Positions 42,544-51,721 are shown, counted from the stretch's first letter. The stretch: DNA of 64,000 nt from Lentisphaeria bacterium (GCA_017508385.1 JAFVZB010000068.1:142433-206432), one strand, 5' to 3'. Program-made: numbers and translations. Notes: a model not told the origin generated them from the letters alone.

Positions 42544-43413
42544 ATGAGATATCTGATACTTAACAACATTTCCGGACTGAGCGATTTTCAGTTCGTGGTG
42601 AAGAATTTTGTGCATGAGCGGTCTGAAAAATTTTCCGATGTCCACGCTCACCGGGACTTCTTTGAACTCGTGGTGGTCAAAAGCGGCAGCGGAACTCACT
42701 GGACTGAAAAAAAGAGTGAAAATTTAAGTGCGGGAGATATCTTTCTCATACCACCGGGAGTTGAACACAACTATCCCATTGCCAAGTCACTGAGCATTTA
42801 CAATGTGCTCTTTTCTGACGGATTTTTTCAGCAGTTCCGTGATGACCTGTCAGCATTTGCCAACTATCAACTCTATTTCAATCTCTCTTCCACTGCCAAC
42901 TCAGGAGCAGTGGAGATCATGCACCTCGACAGAAACTCCTTTGCCGAATTGATAAAACTGCTCGAAGAGACCGTTGCCGAACAGAAAACTCCCGGTCCGG
43001 GAAGTCAGACTGCGGTATTGTGCAATGCTCTCAAAATCATGCTGCTGCTCTGCCGTCACGCCAAAAGCCGCACCTCAGATGAGCTGTCAGGAGCGGTGTT
43101 TTCGATAAGCAGACTGCTTGCGGAAATGGAAAATACTCTTGACGAAAAGTGGAATCTGGAAAAAATGGCAAAAAAATGCTGCCTCTCGGTAAGCAGTTTC
43201 AGGCAGCAATTCAAACACTTTACCAGAGTGTCTCCTGCGGCATGGCTGCTTGAAGCCAGAATAAGAAAGGCTCAGACTCTGCTCAAAAGCTCGGATTTAT
43301 CCGTCTCGGAAATTTCTGCCATCTGCGGTTTTTCAGACAGCAATTACTTTGCAAGACAATACAAAAAGCATCTCTCACTCTCACCGAGAGAGTACCGCAA
43401 AGAAAGTTTCTGA
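42544..43413 (+). CDS. AraC-family transcriptional regulator
   Basis: A 289-residue regulator. The N-terminal half is a cupin-like sensor (HAHRDFFELVVVKSGSG, then LSAGDIFLIPPGVEHNYPI) that binds a small ligand, probably a sugar. The C-terminal 100 residues hold two helix-turn-helix motifs (LEKMAKKCCLSVSSFRQQFK and VSEISAICGFSDSNYFARQY) with the closing SPREYRK. ATG 42544 is preferred over GTG 42523 because AGAGGA lies eight bases before it. It is divergent from the GH106-like gene, which suggests it regulates that gene and perhaps the nearby glycan genes. Confidence 0.88.
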   Translation: MRYLILNNISGLSDFQFVVKNFVHERSEKFSDVHAHRDFFELVVVKSGSGTHWTEKKSENLSAGDIFLIPPGVEHNYPIAKSLSIYNVLFSDGFFQQFRDDLSAFANYQLYFNLSSTANSGAVEIMHLDRNSFAELIKLLEETVAEQKTPGPGSQTAVLCNALKIMLLLCRHAKSRTSDELSGAVFSISRLLAEMENTLDEKWNLEKMAKKCCLSVSSFRQQFKHFTRVSPAAWLLEARIRKAQTLLKSSDLSVSEISAICGFSDSNYFARQYKKHLSLSPREYRKESF

Positions 43414-43424
43414 CCTGCTTGCTC

Positions 43425-43892
43425 TCAACGGCGTGAACGTCTGCTGCGTTTCATGCGCGGCTTCTTTTGGGGAGCGTACTGCTGAAGCTGTTTTTCAAGC
43501 GTTCCCTTTTTGGTGAAGTCTATCACTTCAGGACTGCGCTCTTCGGTCTGCGCCCAGCACTTTGCCGTGGGGTCGAGCAGTTTTCCATCGAATACCACTT
43601 CGATATTGCGTTTGTGAAGCTCCCAGCGGATAACCGCCCTGCCCGAGCGGTCGCCGTTGTACTTTATCATGCAAATGGGGTCGAGACGGCGTATCAATCC
43701 TGCCTCCTGCTGACTTATCACGTTGGGCACGTTGCCGGAGAGATAGAGCCGGGCGAGGTTGCAGAGCGCCATTTCCTCCTCTTCGCTAAGTGCATCATAC
43801 TCAATGCCGTTCACCATCACTTTCGGTCCGGCACATCCGAAAAAAAACACGCTTGCAACTGATATCAACCAAAACAATATCAACTTTTTCAT
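43425..43892 (-). CDS. Lipoprotein of unknown function
   Basis: A 155-residue protein from ATG 43892, two bases after the RecO stop with GGAGCG upstream. Its signal (MKKLILFWLISVASVFFFGC) ends in a lipobox FFGC. The mature part includes a helical EEEEMALCNLARLYLSGNVP and a basic tail (PRMKRSRRSRR). No domain is recognised. It is the last gene of a gatB-recO-lipoprotein operon, and the AraC gene converges on it from the other side. Confidence 0.7.
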   Translation of the reverse strand: MKKLILFWLISVASVFFFGCAGPKVMVNGIEYDALSEEEEMALCNLARLYLSGNVPNVISQQEAGLIRRLDPICMIKYNGDRSGRAVIRWELHKRNIEVVFDGKLLDPTAKCWAQTEERSPEVIDFTKKGTLEKQLQQYAPQKKPRMKRSRRSRR

Positions 43893-43894
43893 AT

Positions 43895-44503
43895 TTAACG
43901 CTCCAAGTGATTGTATTCGATAAGAGTATTGAGCCAGTTGTTCAAACTGGTGTAGTATTCGGGATTGCACTTCGGCAGCTCTCCGCACTCGATTCCGGCG
44001 GCAATCAGAGCTTCGACGAACTCCTGCTGCCTGCCCTGCTGTTCGGGAAGCATTCCGTTTTCATAGAGGAACACCATCTTTATCACCACGGCGCACTGCT
44101 CGAGACTCCATGCGGGAGAAGCGACTCCGCAGAGGTGAGCCAGCACCGAGCGCAGTGCATCGTATGTGAATGGCACCGGAACTCCGTCGGCAAGATTTTT
44201 GAGCAGGAATGAAGATATTTTACCTGCCATTTTGAAGTTGCGCAGATTATCTGACACTCCGTCAAAAGCCGCAGTCAGTTCGATGTTTTCAGCATCAAAA
44301 AGTGTTCCACTGCCGCTGTCACGGTAGGTGACATCGAACTCACGGAACAAATCGACTCCGGAAAACTCCCCCTTGCCGGAAACGCTCTGCGCTTTTTTTA
44401 TCACAAGAGAGAGCTTTCCGCAATCCGGACTTATTCCATTGACCAGCATTGCCGTCTCTTTGTACGGCCTTTTGTCAAGTATGATGAACTGAGTCGATAT
44501 CAT
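43895..44503 (-). CDS. recO: DNA repair protein RecO-like
   Basis: A 202-residue protein. The N-terminal OB fold opens QFIILDKRPYKETAMLVNGI, then CGKLSLVIKKAQS, the usual RecO pattern, followed by a helical domain. The four-cysteine zinc motif near the C-terminus of many RecO proteins is absent and the length is short for the family (commonly about 240), so it is a divergent member. RecO loads RecA on SSB-coated DNA with RecR. It follows gatB by 11 bases. Confidence 0.65.
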   Translation of the reverse strand: MISTQFIILDKRPYKETAMLVNGISPDCGKLSLVIKKAQSVSGKGEFSGVDLFREFDVTYRDSGSGTLFDAENIELTAAFDGVSDNLRNFKMAGKISSFLLKNLADGVPVPFTYDALRSVLAHLCGVASPAWSLEQCAVVIKMVFLYENGMLPEQQGRQQEFVEALIAAGIECGELPKCNPEYYTSLNNWLNTLIEYNHLER

Positions 44504-44514
44504 TTTACTGCTCT

Positions 44515-45957
44515 TCAGGCATCAAGTGCTTTTTTGAGCTCGCCCACCACCAGCTGCGGATTGGCTTTGCCTTTGGATAACTTCATGACCTGACCGACAA
44601 AGTATTGCAGAACTTTGGGATTTCCTGCTTTATACTCAGCGACCTGTTTGGCGTTTTCGGCTATCGCCTGCCGGACAAACTGGGCAATGGCTCCGGCATC
44701 GCTCACCTGACTCAGACCTTTTTCCTTGACGATATCAGCAGGAGACTTGCCGGTTTCATACATCTCGGCAAAGACATCTTTACCGATCTTGCCGCTGATG
44801 GCTCCGGATGAAATGAGGTTGGTCAGCTCTGCCAGCTGTGCCGGAGTGATTTTGCATTCGTTGATGGCGATTTTATCCTCTCCGAGCAGGCGCAGAAGTT
44901 CTGAACTTATCCAGTTGGCGACCAGTTTCGGAGTTTTGGCACTCTTTGCCGCCTCATCGAACCATGCGGCAAGGTTGCGGTCGCCGGTCATTACCTGAGC
45001 ATCGTACTCAGAAATGGCGTAAGTTTCGACAAAGCGGCGGCGCATCGCATCGGGCAGCTCGGGAAGAGTTGCTCTTATCTTTTCGATATCCTCATCGGTG
45101 AAGGTCACCGGCATCAAATCGGGATCGGGGAAATAGCGGTAGTCGTGGGCGGATTCTTTGGTGCGCATGAGATAGCTCTCGCCCTGGTCATCGTTCCAGC
45201 CGCGGGTTTCCTGACGCAGTGAACCGCCGTTGTCGAGGATCTCAGCCTGACGCCAGATCTCGTAGTCGATGGCACGGTGCACGGCACGGAAACTGTTGAG
45301 GTTTTTGAGCTCGATTTTGACTCCGAACTCTTTCTGCCCGACCGGACGCAATGAAATATTGACGTCACAGCGCATCTGACCTTTTTCCATATCGCAGTCA
45401 CCGATGCCGCCGTACTGCATGATCTCCTTGAGTCCGGTCAAATAGGCGTATGCCTCATCGGCACTGCGCATATCGGGCTCGGAAACCACCTCCATGAGCG
45501 GAACTCCGGCGCGGTTGTAATCGACTCCGCTGACACCTCCGAAGTGGGTGAGTTTGGCAACATCCTCTTCGAGGTGGATACGGGTGAGACGGATATCCTT
45601 TTCCGGCAGCGGTTCGCCGGAAAATCCGGTTCCGCCGATATGGATGTATCCAGCCTCGCAGAACGGCAGGTCGTACTGCGATATCTGGTAGTTCTTGGGC
45701 ATATCGGGATAGAAGTAGCTCTTGCGGTCGAATTTACTGAATTTGGCTATCCTGCAGTTGGTGAGAAGTCCGGCTTTCACTGTTTTGAGTATCGCCTCCT
45801 GATTGGGGACCGGAAGCACTCCGGGATATCCCATGCACACTGGACAGACATTGGTATTCGGTTCGGCTCCGAATTCATTTGCGCATCCGCAAAACATCTT
45901 GCTGGCACTGCGTACCTGAACGTGGGTCTCGAGACCGATCACTGCTTCGTATTTCAT
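44515..45957 (-). CDS. gatB: Asp/Glu-tRNA amidotransferase subunit B
   Basis: A 480-residue GatB. Signature stretches: YEAVIGLETHVQVRSASKMF, FCGCANEFGAEPNTNVCPVC (zinc-binding cysteines), MGYPGVLPVPN, FYPDMPKNYQISQYDLPFCE, and a C-terminal YqeY-type tail. It binds misacylated Glu-tRNA-Gln or Asp-tRNA-Asn for amide transfer with GatA/GatC, which are not in this window. ATG 45957 follows CGGAG; the Met ten codons earlier lacks a site. Intact and of usual length. Confidence 0.95.
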   Translation of the reverse strand: MKYEAVIGLETHVQVRSASKMFCGCANEFGAEPNTNVCPVCMGYPGVLPVPNQEAILKTVKAGLLTNCRIAKFSKFDRKSYFYPDMPKNYQISQYDLPFCEAGYIHIGGTGFSGEPLPEKDIRLTRIHLEEDVAKLTHFGGVSGVDYNRAGVPLMEVVSEPDMRSADEAYAYLTGLKEIMQYGGIGDCDMEKGQMRCDVNISLRPVGQKEFGVKIELKNLNSFRAVHRAIDYEIWRQAEILDNGGSLRQETRGWNDDQGESYLMRTKESAHDYRYFPDPDLMPVTFTDEDIEKIRATLPELPDAMRRRFVETYAISEYDAQVMTGDRNLAAWFDEAAKSAKTPKLVANWISSELLRLLGEDKIAINECKITPAQLAELTNLISSGAISGKIGKDVFAEMYETGKSPADIVKEKGLSQVSDAGAIAQFVRQAIAENAKQVAEYKAGNPKVLQYFVGQVMKLSKGKANPQLVVGELKKALDA

Positions 45958-46123
45958 CTTTTTTCTCCGGTTGATTTCGTAAAACAAATTTGCTCAATAT
46001 ATAATTTATCGGAACTGTGCTCATTTGTCAATCACGAAAACGCATTTTTTTGCAACTTGTGACTTGATTTTATCGTTTTTAAGGGTTATTTTTCATAAAA
46101 TACACGGAAAAGGATTTTTTGTT

Positions 46124-46432
46124 ATGATTCAGCATATCCCCGGATACATTCTGATATTTTGTGTCGGAGCTTTTATTTTTATGGTAAACTCCATCAATCT
46201 CAAAAAGAACAGAGCCATCGCCAGCAGGGCAAATATGATAGGCATAAAAGCCGCCGCCGAAGAAGAAAACTCCGGAGTTTCTGCCGGGGATGTGAAGCAG
46301 GCTGTGGCAAAATACAATGAGTGCGCTGCCATTTTCAACGACTCCATAACATCTCCGTTTGGCTCGATACTCAACAGGATGCTGAAATATCCGCTTTTTG
46401 AAATCATAGAAATGGATGATTCCACGAACTAA
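46124..46432 (+). CDS. Small LemA-like membrane protein
   Basis: A 102-residue protein from ATG 46124 (GGAAAAGGATT upstream). One N-terminal membrane segment (GYILIFCVGAFIFMVNSI) is followed by a helical region and AVAKYNECAAIFNDSITSPF, then a PLFEI ending. The YN pairs and the SP/F turn resemble the C-terminal half of LemA proteins, but the family's first half is missing, so it may be a shortened or unrelated protein. It is divergent from gatB and precedes the oxidoreductase by 20 bases. Confidence 0.55.
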   Translation: MIQHIPGYILIFCVGAFIFMVNSINLKKNRAIASRANMIGIKAAAEEENSGVSAGDVKQAVAKYNECAAIFNDSITSPFGSILNRMLKYPLFEIIEMDDSTN

Positions 46433-46452
46433 CATATAAGGATTTTTTTATC

Positions 46453-47502
46453 ATGGTCAAGTGCGGTATTATCGGTTGCGGAGTCATTGCTCCGACTCAC
46501 ATCGAAGGATACAGAAAACTGGATAACGCCGAGGTCGTGTACGTCTGCGATCTTATTCCCGAAAGAGTCAACGCCATCGGCGATAAATACGGCATCGAAA
46601 AAAGATGCACCGACTATCATCAGCTGCTTGCCGATCCCGAAGTTCAGCTGGTCAGTGTCTGCACCGACCACGCCAGCCACGCTCAGATCGTGCGTGACGT
46701 TCTCAATGCCGGAAAACACGTCGTCTGCGAGAAATCAGCCGCCAGAGTCACTGAGGATGTTGCGGTCATGCTCGATGCGGCAAAAGCTCATCCCGAACTG
46801 GTCGCTTCCGGAATCTTCCAGCACCGCTTCGAGACCCACAACCGGGTGCTCCGTGATATGCTCAACTCCGGCAAATTCGGCAAACTGCTCGCCGTCAACC
46901 TCAACTTCTGCTGCCGTCGCACCAATGAGTACTACATCAAGGATGCGTGGCGCGGCACTCAGGCCGGTGAAGGCGGAGGCGTTCTCATCAATCAGGCGAT
47001 CCACCATCTCGATCAGCTGAGGTATCTCTTCGGAGATATCGAGGCTATCACCGCAAAAACCGCCAACCTCACCCATCAGGGCGTCATCGAGGTTGAGGAT
47101 ACTGCCTTCTTCATCATCGAGTTCGTGAGCGGACTCAATGCCGTGGTCATGGCGACAAACTCCAGCGTGAGAAACTGGAACAGCCGCCTCATGGTCGAGG
47201 GTGAAAAGGCAAGTCTCTTCTACGAAAACGAAAAGTGCACCTCGGTCGAGGCGGAAACTCCGGAGCTGGCAAAAGAGATCGAAAACGCTCTCGCCGATGA
47301 GAGAGAAAAAGCCACCGTCGCCGGAAAAAGCTATTACGGCAGCGGTCATACCGGGCAGCTCTTTGATATCGTCAATGCTGTGGAAAACAAAACTGCTCCC
47401 TATGTCTCGCTCGAGGATGCCTGCATGAGCTCAGTATTCGTGCTCGCCGTGTACGAGTCCGCCAAGAGCGGAAGACGGGTAAAAATCGCGGATTTGATTT
47501 GA
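46453..47502 (+). CDS. Gfo/Idh/MocA family oxidoreductase
   Basis: A 349-residue NAD(P)-dependent oxidoreductase. The Rossmann start VKCGIIGCGVIAPTHIEGYR, the VCDLIPERV strand, the HVVCEKSAA loop (the usual EKP has Ser here), and GGGVLINQAIHHLDQLRYLF in the C-terminal domain identify the family, which acts on sugars, inositols and their derivatives. The catalytic-type lysine of EK is retained. The next gene, mnmE, starts inside its last codons. It heads an operon that also has the glycyl radical enzyme, so a linked sugar-derived substrate is possible. Confidence 0.85.
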   Translation: MVKCGIIGCGVIAPTHIEGYRKLDNAEVVYVCDLIPERVNAIGDKYGIEKRCTDYHQLLADPEVQLVSVCTDHASHAQIVRDVLNAGKHVVCEKSAARVTEDVAVMLDAAKAHPELVASGIFQHRFETHNRVLRDMLNSGKFGKLLAVNLNFCCRRTNEYYIKDAWRGTQAGEGGGVLINQAIHHLDQLRYLFGDIEAITAKTANLTHQGVIEVEDTAFFIIEFVSGLNAVVMATNSSVRNWNSRLMVEGEKASLFYENEKCTSVEAETPELAKEIENALADEREKATVAGKSYYGSGHTGQLFDIVNAVENKTAPYVSLEDACMSSVFVLAVYESAKSGRRVKIADLI

Positions 47503-48833
47503 ATACCAACGACACAATAACCGCTCCTGCCACCGGAATAGGCGGAGCTGTTACCATCATCAGAATTTCCGGCAAAGAGGCACTCAGCTGTGCCGCAAAG
47601 GTGTGGCGGGGCAGGACTCCGCTTGAACAGGCTGAGCCGAGAAAGATGTACCTCGGCAAGGTCGGAGGAGACCCCACGCTTGCCGTTTATATGAAAGCTC
47701 CGGCAAGCTACACCGGAGATGATGTCGTTGAGCTCCAGTGTCACGGAGGAGCAGTCGCCGCCAACGCCGTTCTGCGTGCCCTGCTCTCAGCCGGTTGCCG
47801 CATGGCTGAACCGGGTGAATTCACATTCAGAGCATTCGTCAACGGCAAGCTGGATCTCGCTCAGGCTGAGGCGGTCGCAGATTTGATAAACTCCGGAAGC
47901 GAAAGTGCCATGCACCTTGCCGAGAGGCAGCTTGCAGGCTCGCTCAGCACTCAGCTCGATGCCGTTTACGATGGAATAAATCATCTGCGCTCGGAGTGCG
48001 AAGCACGGCTCGACTTTCCTGACGAAGAGCTTGATTTCGATACCGACCTCATTCAACAGTGTATCCGTCTCAAAGAGATGATAGCAAAACTTCTGGCAAG
48101 CCGTGAGGCGGGAGCGAGGTTGAGAGACGGCATTGATATCGTTCTTGCCGGACGTCCGAATGCTGGCAAATCCTGTCTGCTCAACCGTCTTGCCGGTTTC
48201 GACCGTGCTATTGTGAGTGACATTCCGGGAACCACCCGTGATACCGTCGAACACGAGTGCGTATTGTGCGGAATTCCGGTGAGACTCACCGACACCGCCG
48301 GACTCCGCAACAGTGACGACCCCATCGAAACTCTCGGAATCGAGCGTTCCCGCCGCTCGATCGCCGCCGCCCAGATGACCTTCTGGCTCCTCGATGCTTC
48401 GAGCGAAAACATCAATGAGGAAACTCAAGAACTCAAAGCAGGATGCCCGGGAAACACCATCGCCATCTGGAACAAATGCGACCTCCTTTCTGAAGAGAGT
48501 CCCCTGCCCGAACTTGATGTTCCATCCTGCCGGATATCCGCTTTGAACGGCAACGGTATTGAAGAGCTCACTTCGATTTTCAAAGATATTATAACCAACA
48601 ACGGCGAGAGCTCCATCATGCCGGAAACTGCGGTCAATGCCCGTATGGCTGATGCTCTGCAAAGAGGCTCTCAAGCCCTCGACAGAGCTTCGGAAAAACT
48701 GGCTGACGAGGATTTCGAACTTGCCGCCTGTGATCTCCACGATGCCGCTTCAGCCATCGGAGAAACCACCGGAAAAACCGCCAGCTGTGACCTTCTTGAT
48801 GAGGTGTTCCACCGTTTCTGTCTCGGCAAATAG
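47499..48833 (+). CDS. mnmE: tRNA modification GTPase MnmE
   Basis: A 444-residue MnmE from TTG 47499, which overlaps the previous stop (TTGA). The N-terminal THF-binding domain starts NTNDTITAPATGIGGAVTII. The GTPase has GRPNAGKS (P-loop), IPGTTRDT, DTAGLR and NKCD. The C-terminus is FCLGK, holding the conserved cysteine of the modification reaction. With MnmG it makes the cmnm5 group at U34 of tRNAs. ATG codons further in would cut into the domain, so the TTG is well supported. Confidence 0.93.
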   Translation: MNTNDTITAPATGIGGAVTIIRISGKEALSCAAKVWRGRTPLEQAEPRKMYLGKVGGDPTLAVYMKAPASYTGDDVVELQCHGGAVAANAVLRALLSAGCRMAEPGEFTFRAFVNGKLDLAQAEAVADLINSGSESAMHLAERQLAGSLSTQLDAVYDGINHLRSECEARLDFPDEELDFDTDLIQQCIRLKEMIAKLLASREAGARLRDGIDIVLAGRPNAGKSCLLNRLAGFDRAIVSDIPGTTRDTVEHECVLCGIPVRLTDTAGLRNSDDPIETLGIERSRRSIAAAQMTFWLLDASSENINEETQELKAGCPGNTIAIWNKCDLLSEESPLPELDVPSCRISALNGNGIEELTSIFKDIITNNGESSIMPETAVNARMADALQRGSQALDRASEKLADEDFELAACDLHDAASAIGETTGKTASCDLLDEVFHRFCLGK

Positions 48834-48858
48834 TTTCATATTTCAGGAGAACAAAAAT

Positions 48859-50934
48859 ATGATGTCCGACCGAATAAAAGAGTTGCGTCAAAAGTGCCGC
48901 AGCGGAGCATATCATAAATACCGCAAAACCGGTTTTGACTTTTCTGAAATACGCTCGGCTGTTGAAGATATGGATGCCGCAGCAGCTGAAGCATTCGCAC
49001 TCAAATCCATACTTGATATGGAAACTCCGGTGATAATCAGCGGTGAACGTCTGCAATTCACCAGAACCATCGGTGAGGTGATTCCGGTTTTCTTTCCCAA
49101 AAAAATCATGGAGTCTGCCGGAAAGAAAAAAATCTGGATCATGGGAAACTCCAATCCGGATTACCGGACAATCATTTTTCAGGGACTCGAAAAGCGTGTC
49201 TCTCTCATCGAAAACGAACTTGAAAAGTACTCCGTCGGCAGTGAGCAGCACAAATATCTTTCAGGCATGATCCAAAGCTGTCAGGCTATTCTCTCTTTCG
49301 CCGACCGGTACGCCGATGCCGCAAGAGAGGCCGGGGAAACGGAACTTGCCGAACTTCTGGATAAAGTTCCCCGCCACCCCGCAGAGACTCTTCAGGAGGC
49401 GTTGCAGTCGGTTTATTTCATGAGTGCAATGTACCGGCTGGCAGGTTACGCCCACATCGGGTTCGGACGTGCCGACCAGTATCTTATCGACTTTTACCGC
49501 CGTGATATCGCCGATGGCAGAGAGAGTGAAGAGTCTGCACGGGAACTGCTTGCGGAGTTTTTCCTTATTCTCTGCCGGGACTACGATATCTTTTCAGGTG
49601 TCCAGACCGGTGACAACGGGCAGTCTATGATGCTCGGCGGATGCAAGCGTGACGGCAGCTCTGCCGAAAATGAGCTGACCACACTCCTGATGGATATATC
49701 AGCAGACCTCAAAATGATCGACCCCAAAATCAATCTGAGGCTTGACCGGAACACCAGTGAAAAGTGTCTGATGTCGGCTGCAAGGCTTTCCGGATGCGGT
49801 CTTGGTTTCCCGCAGTACAACAATGATGAAGTTATTATCCCCGGATTGGTCAATTTCGGTTACAGACTCGAGGACGCCCGTGATTACACCGTTGCCGCCT
49901 GCTGGGAATTCGTGGTCAAGAACGGAAACGACCTGCCAAACATTGATGCGATAAATTTTGCTTACGTTGCCGTTCTTGCCATCCGGAAGATGTTGAGAGA
50001 AAAACTGCCTTTTGAACGCATTGCCGATGAGTTGAAAAATGCCATGCGCTCAACCCTTGATGAACGGCGGAAAAAGTGGGATGAGTTCTACATCGCTCCC
50101 GGTCCGCTCTTTTCAGCCTTTGAGGATGTTGCGGTCCAATGCGGAAAAGATATTGCCACCGAAGCAGGATATCACCACCACATCGGAGTTCACGGCTGCG
50201 GCTCTTCCACTGCCGCCGACTCCATCGCAGCGGTAAAACATTTCGTTTATGATGAAAAGAGTATATCAGCAGAAGAGATGCTCTCGGCTCTTGAAAACAA
50301 CTTTGTCGGCAGTGAAGAGCTGCAGAAAAAGCTCAAGGAGTGCGACTGCAAAGTCGGATGCTCCGACAAAGATGCCGATGATGCCCTGAAAATGCTCTTT
50401 GATATCTTTGCCGAAGTGCTCGGTGAAGTCAAGGATAACGGTTACGGCGGAAAACTGCGTCCCGGCTCCGGCTCAGCGATGTATTATGTCTGGTTCACTC
50501 AGCGGAAAGACCGGGGACAGTATCTCGAAGCAACTGCAGACGGCAGAGCCGAAGGTGGATACATCAGTTCCAGCCTTGCCCCTGCCCCGGGAGTAAAGCC
50601 TGCCGGTATGTTGAGTGTACTCAAAAGTTACAGCAAAATCGACTACAACAAAATCTGCAACGGCGGTCCGATAACGATGGAGTTTGACCCGGTGTGCTTT
50701 GCTTCAGAACTGGCTGTCGCAAAAATGACTTCGCTCATCCGGGGATTTGTCAACTCAGGATGCCAGCAGCTGCAGTGGAATATCCTCGACCCGGATGTGC
50801 TGCGCCACGCTCAGAAATACCCCGAACAGCACCGGGATCTCGTCGTGAGAGTCTGGGGATGGAGCGGTTTTTTTGTTGAGCTGGATAAGGTCTTCCAAGA
50901 TCAGATAATCGGCAGGCACTCTTTCAATGGCTGA
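48859..50934 (+). CDS. Glycyl radical enzyme of unassigned type
   Basis: A 691-residue enzyme of the pyruvate formate-lyase/diol-dehydratase superfamily, translated from ATG 48859 with CAGGAG upstream; a reading from 48637 lies inside mnmE. The radical glycine is Gly667 in VRVWGWSGFFV, close to the C-terminus as expected. The thiyl cysteine is probably Cys348 in DYTVAACWEFV; most eliminating members have GC-V-E here, so Ala before Cys and Trp after it are unusual. HGCGSSTAADS (Cys447) and GGKLRPGSGSA are the other family motifs. Reaction and substrate cannot be predicted. It is active only in anoxia, after activation by the downstream radical-SAM protein. Confidence 0.85.
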   Translation: MMSDRIKELRQKCRSGAYHKYRKTGFDFSEIRSAVEDMDAAAAEAFALKSILDMETPVIISGERLQFTRTIGEVIPVFFPKKIMESAGKKKIWIMGNSNPDYRTIIFQGLEKRVSLIENELEKYSVGSEQHKYLSGMIQSCQAILSFADRYADAAREAGETELAELLDKVPRHPAETLQEALQSVYFMSAMYRLAGYAHIGFGRADQYLIDFYRRDIADGRESEESARELLAEFFLILCRDYDIFSGVQTGDNGQSMMLGGCKRDGSSAENELTTLLMDISADLKMIDPKINLRLDRNTSEKCLMSAARLSGCGLGFPQYNNDEVIIPGLVNFGYRLEDARDYTVAACWEFVVKNGNDLPNIDAINFAYVAVLAIRKMLREKLPFERIADELKNAMRSTLDERRKKWDEFYIAPGPLFSAFEDVAVQCGKDIATEAGYHHHIGVHGCGSSTAADSIAAVKHFVYDEKSISAEEMLSALENNFVGSEELQKKLKECDCKVGCSDKDADDALKMLFDIFAEVLGEVKDNGYGGKLRPGSGSAMYYVWFTQRKDRGQYLEATADGRAEGGYISSSLAPAPGVKPAGMLSVLKSYSKIDYNKICNGGPITMEFDPVCFASELAVAKMTSLIRGFVNSGCQQLQWNILDPDVLRHAQKYPEQHRDLVVRVWGWSGFFVELDKVFQDQIIGRHSFNG

Positions 50935-51700
50935 TGTTTCAGGAACAATTTTCGATATTGCCGAGTGCTCTTTACACGATGGTCCGGGAGTGAGGATGAC
51001 CGTGTTTCTCAAGGGGTGTCCCCTGCGCTGCCGCTGGTGTCATTCTCCCGAGGGACAAACAAATGCGGTGGAAACTCTGCATTTTCCTGACCTGCCCGAC
51101 AGAGTTTGCGGAAAAATACTGAGTGCCGGTGAACTTGCCGAACACATCAACTCTCTGCTCGCCTTTGTTCCCGGAAGCGGAGTTACTTTTTCAGGAGGAG
51201 AGCCGATGATGCAGCCTGAGTTTCTCAGCAGTGTGCTCGACCGCCTTGAACCGGGAACACACTCTCTCATCGACACTTGCGGCTTTGTTCCTGCTGATGT
51301 ATTTCTTATGCTGGCAAAAAAAGTTTCCTGCATATTTTTCGGCTTGAAACTGCTCGATGATGAAAACTCGGTAAGGTGGAGTGGTCAGCCATCAGGCAGG
51401 GTGATCGAAAATCTGCTTCTGCTTGATTCGGAAACGACGACTCCATACCGTCTGCGTATTCCATTGCTCCACACCGTCACCGACACTCCTGATTACTTTT
51501 CCAAGCTCGAAAAGCTCTGTTCACGACTGAAACGAATGGAGTGTATCGACTTTCTGCCGTCAAATCTTGATGCCGGAGCGAAATACCCATCATGCAGCAG
51601 AATTTTTGCTCCCGGCTTCGACACAGCATACGATTGCGTACTGCCGGAAAATCTCAAAATCAAAGCTCCGTGCCGTCTATTGCGACGCAACGAAGTTTGA
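50927..51700 (+). CDS. Glycyl radical enzyme-activating enzyme (radical SAM)
   Basis: A 257-residue activase overlapping the end of the glycyl radical enzyme gene by eight bases. Cys31, Cys35 and Cys38 in KGCPLRCRWCHSPEG form the CxxxCxxC site for the SAM-bound 4Fe-4S cluster; SGGEPMMQPEF and LIDTCGF follow as in the family. The cysteine-rich ferredoxin-like insert found in most activases of diol-dehydratase-type enzymes is missing, leaving only one Cys (RVCGK), so it resembles the PFL activase layout. It should install the radical on Gly667 of the upstream partner. Confidence 0.9.
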   Translation: MADVSGTIFDIAECSLHDGPGVRMTVFLKGCPLRCRWCHSPEGQTNAVETLHFPDLPDRVCGKILSAGELAEHINSLLAFVPGSGVTFSGGEPMMQPEFLSSVLDRLEPGTHSLIDTCGFVPADVFLMLAKKVSCIFFGLKLLDDENSVRWSGQPSGRVIENLLLLDSETTTPYRLRIPLLHTVTDTPDYFSKLEKLCSRLKRMECIDFLPSNLDAGAKYPSCSRIFAPGFDTAYDCVLPENLKIKAPCRLLRRNEV

Positions 51701-51721
51701 ACTGGAGTTTTGTGCCGACAA

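Noticed and set aside
47787..48740. Minus-strand frame of 317 codons over mnmE
   Set aside because: Fully antisense to mnmE, whose motifs are intact; no independent evidence.
48859..50934. Plain pyruvate formate-lyase
   Set aside because: There is only one cysteine in the AACWE site where pyruvate formate-lyase has two adjacent ones, and the surrounding sequence is of the dehydratase-like layout.
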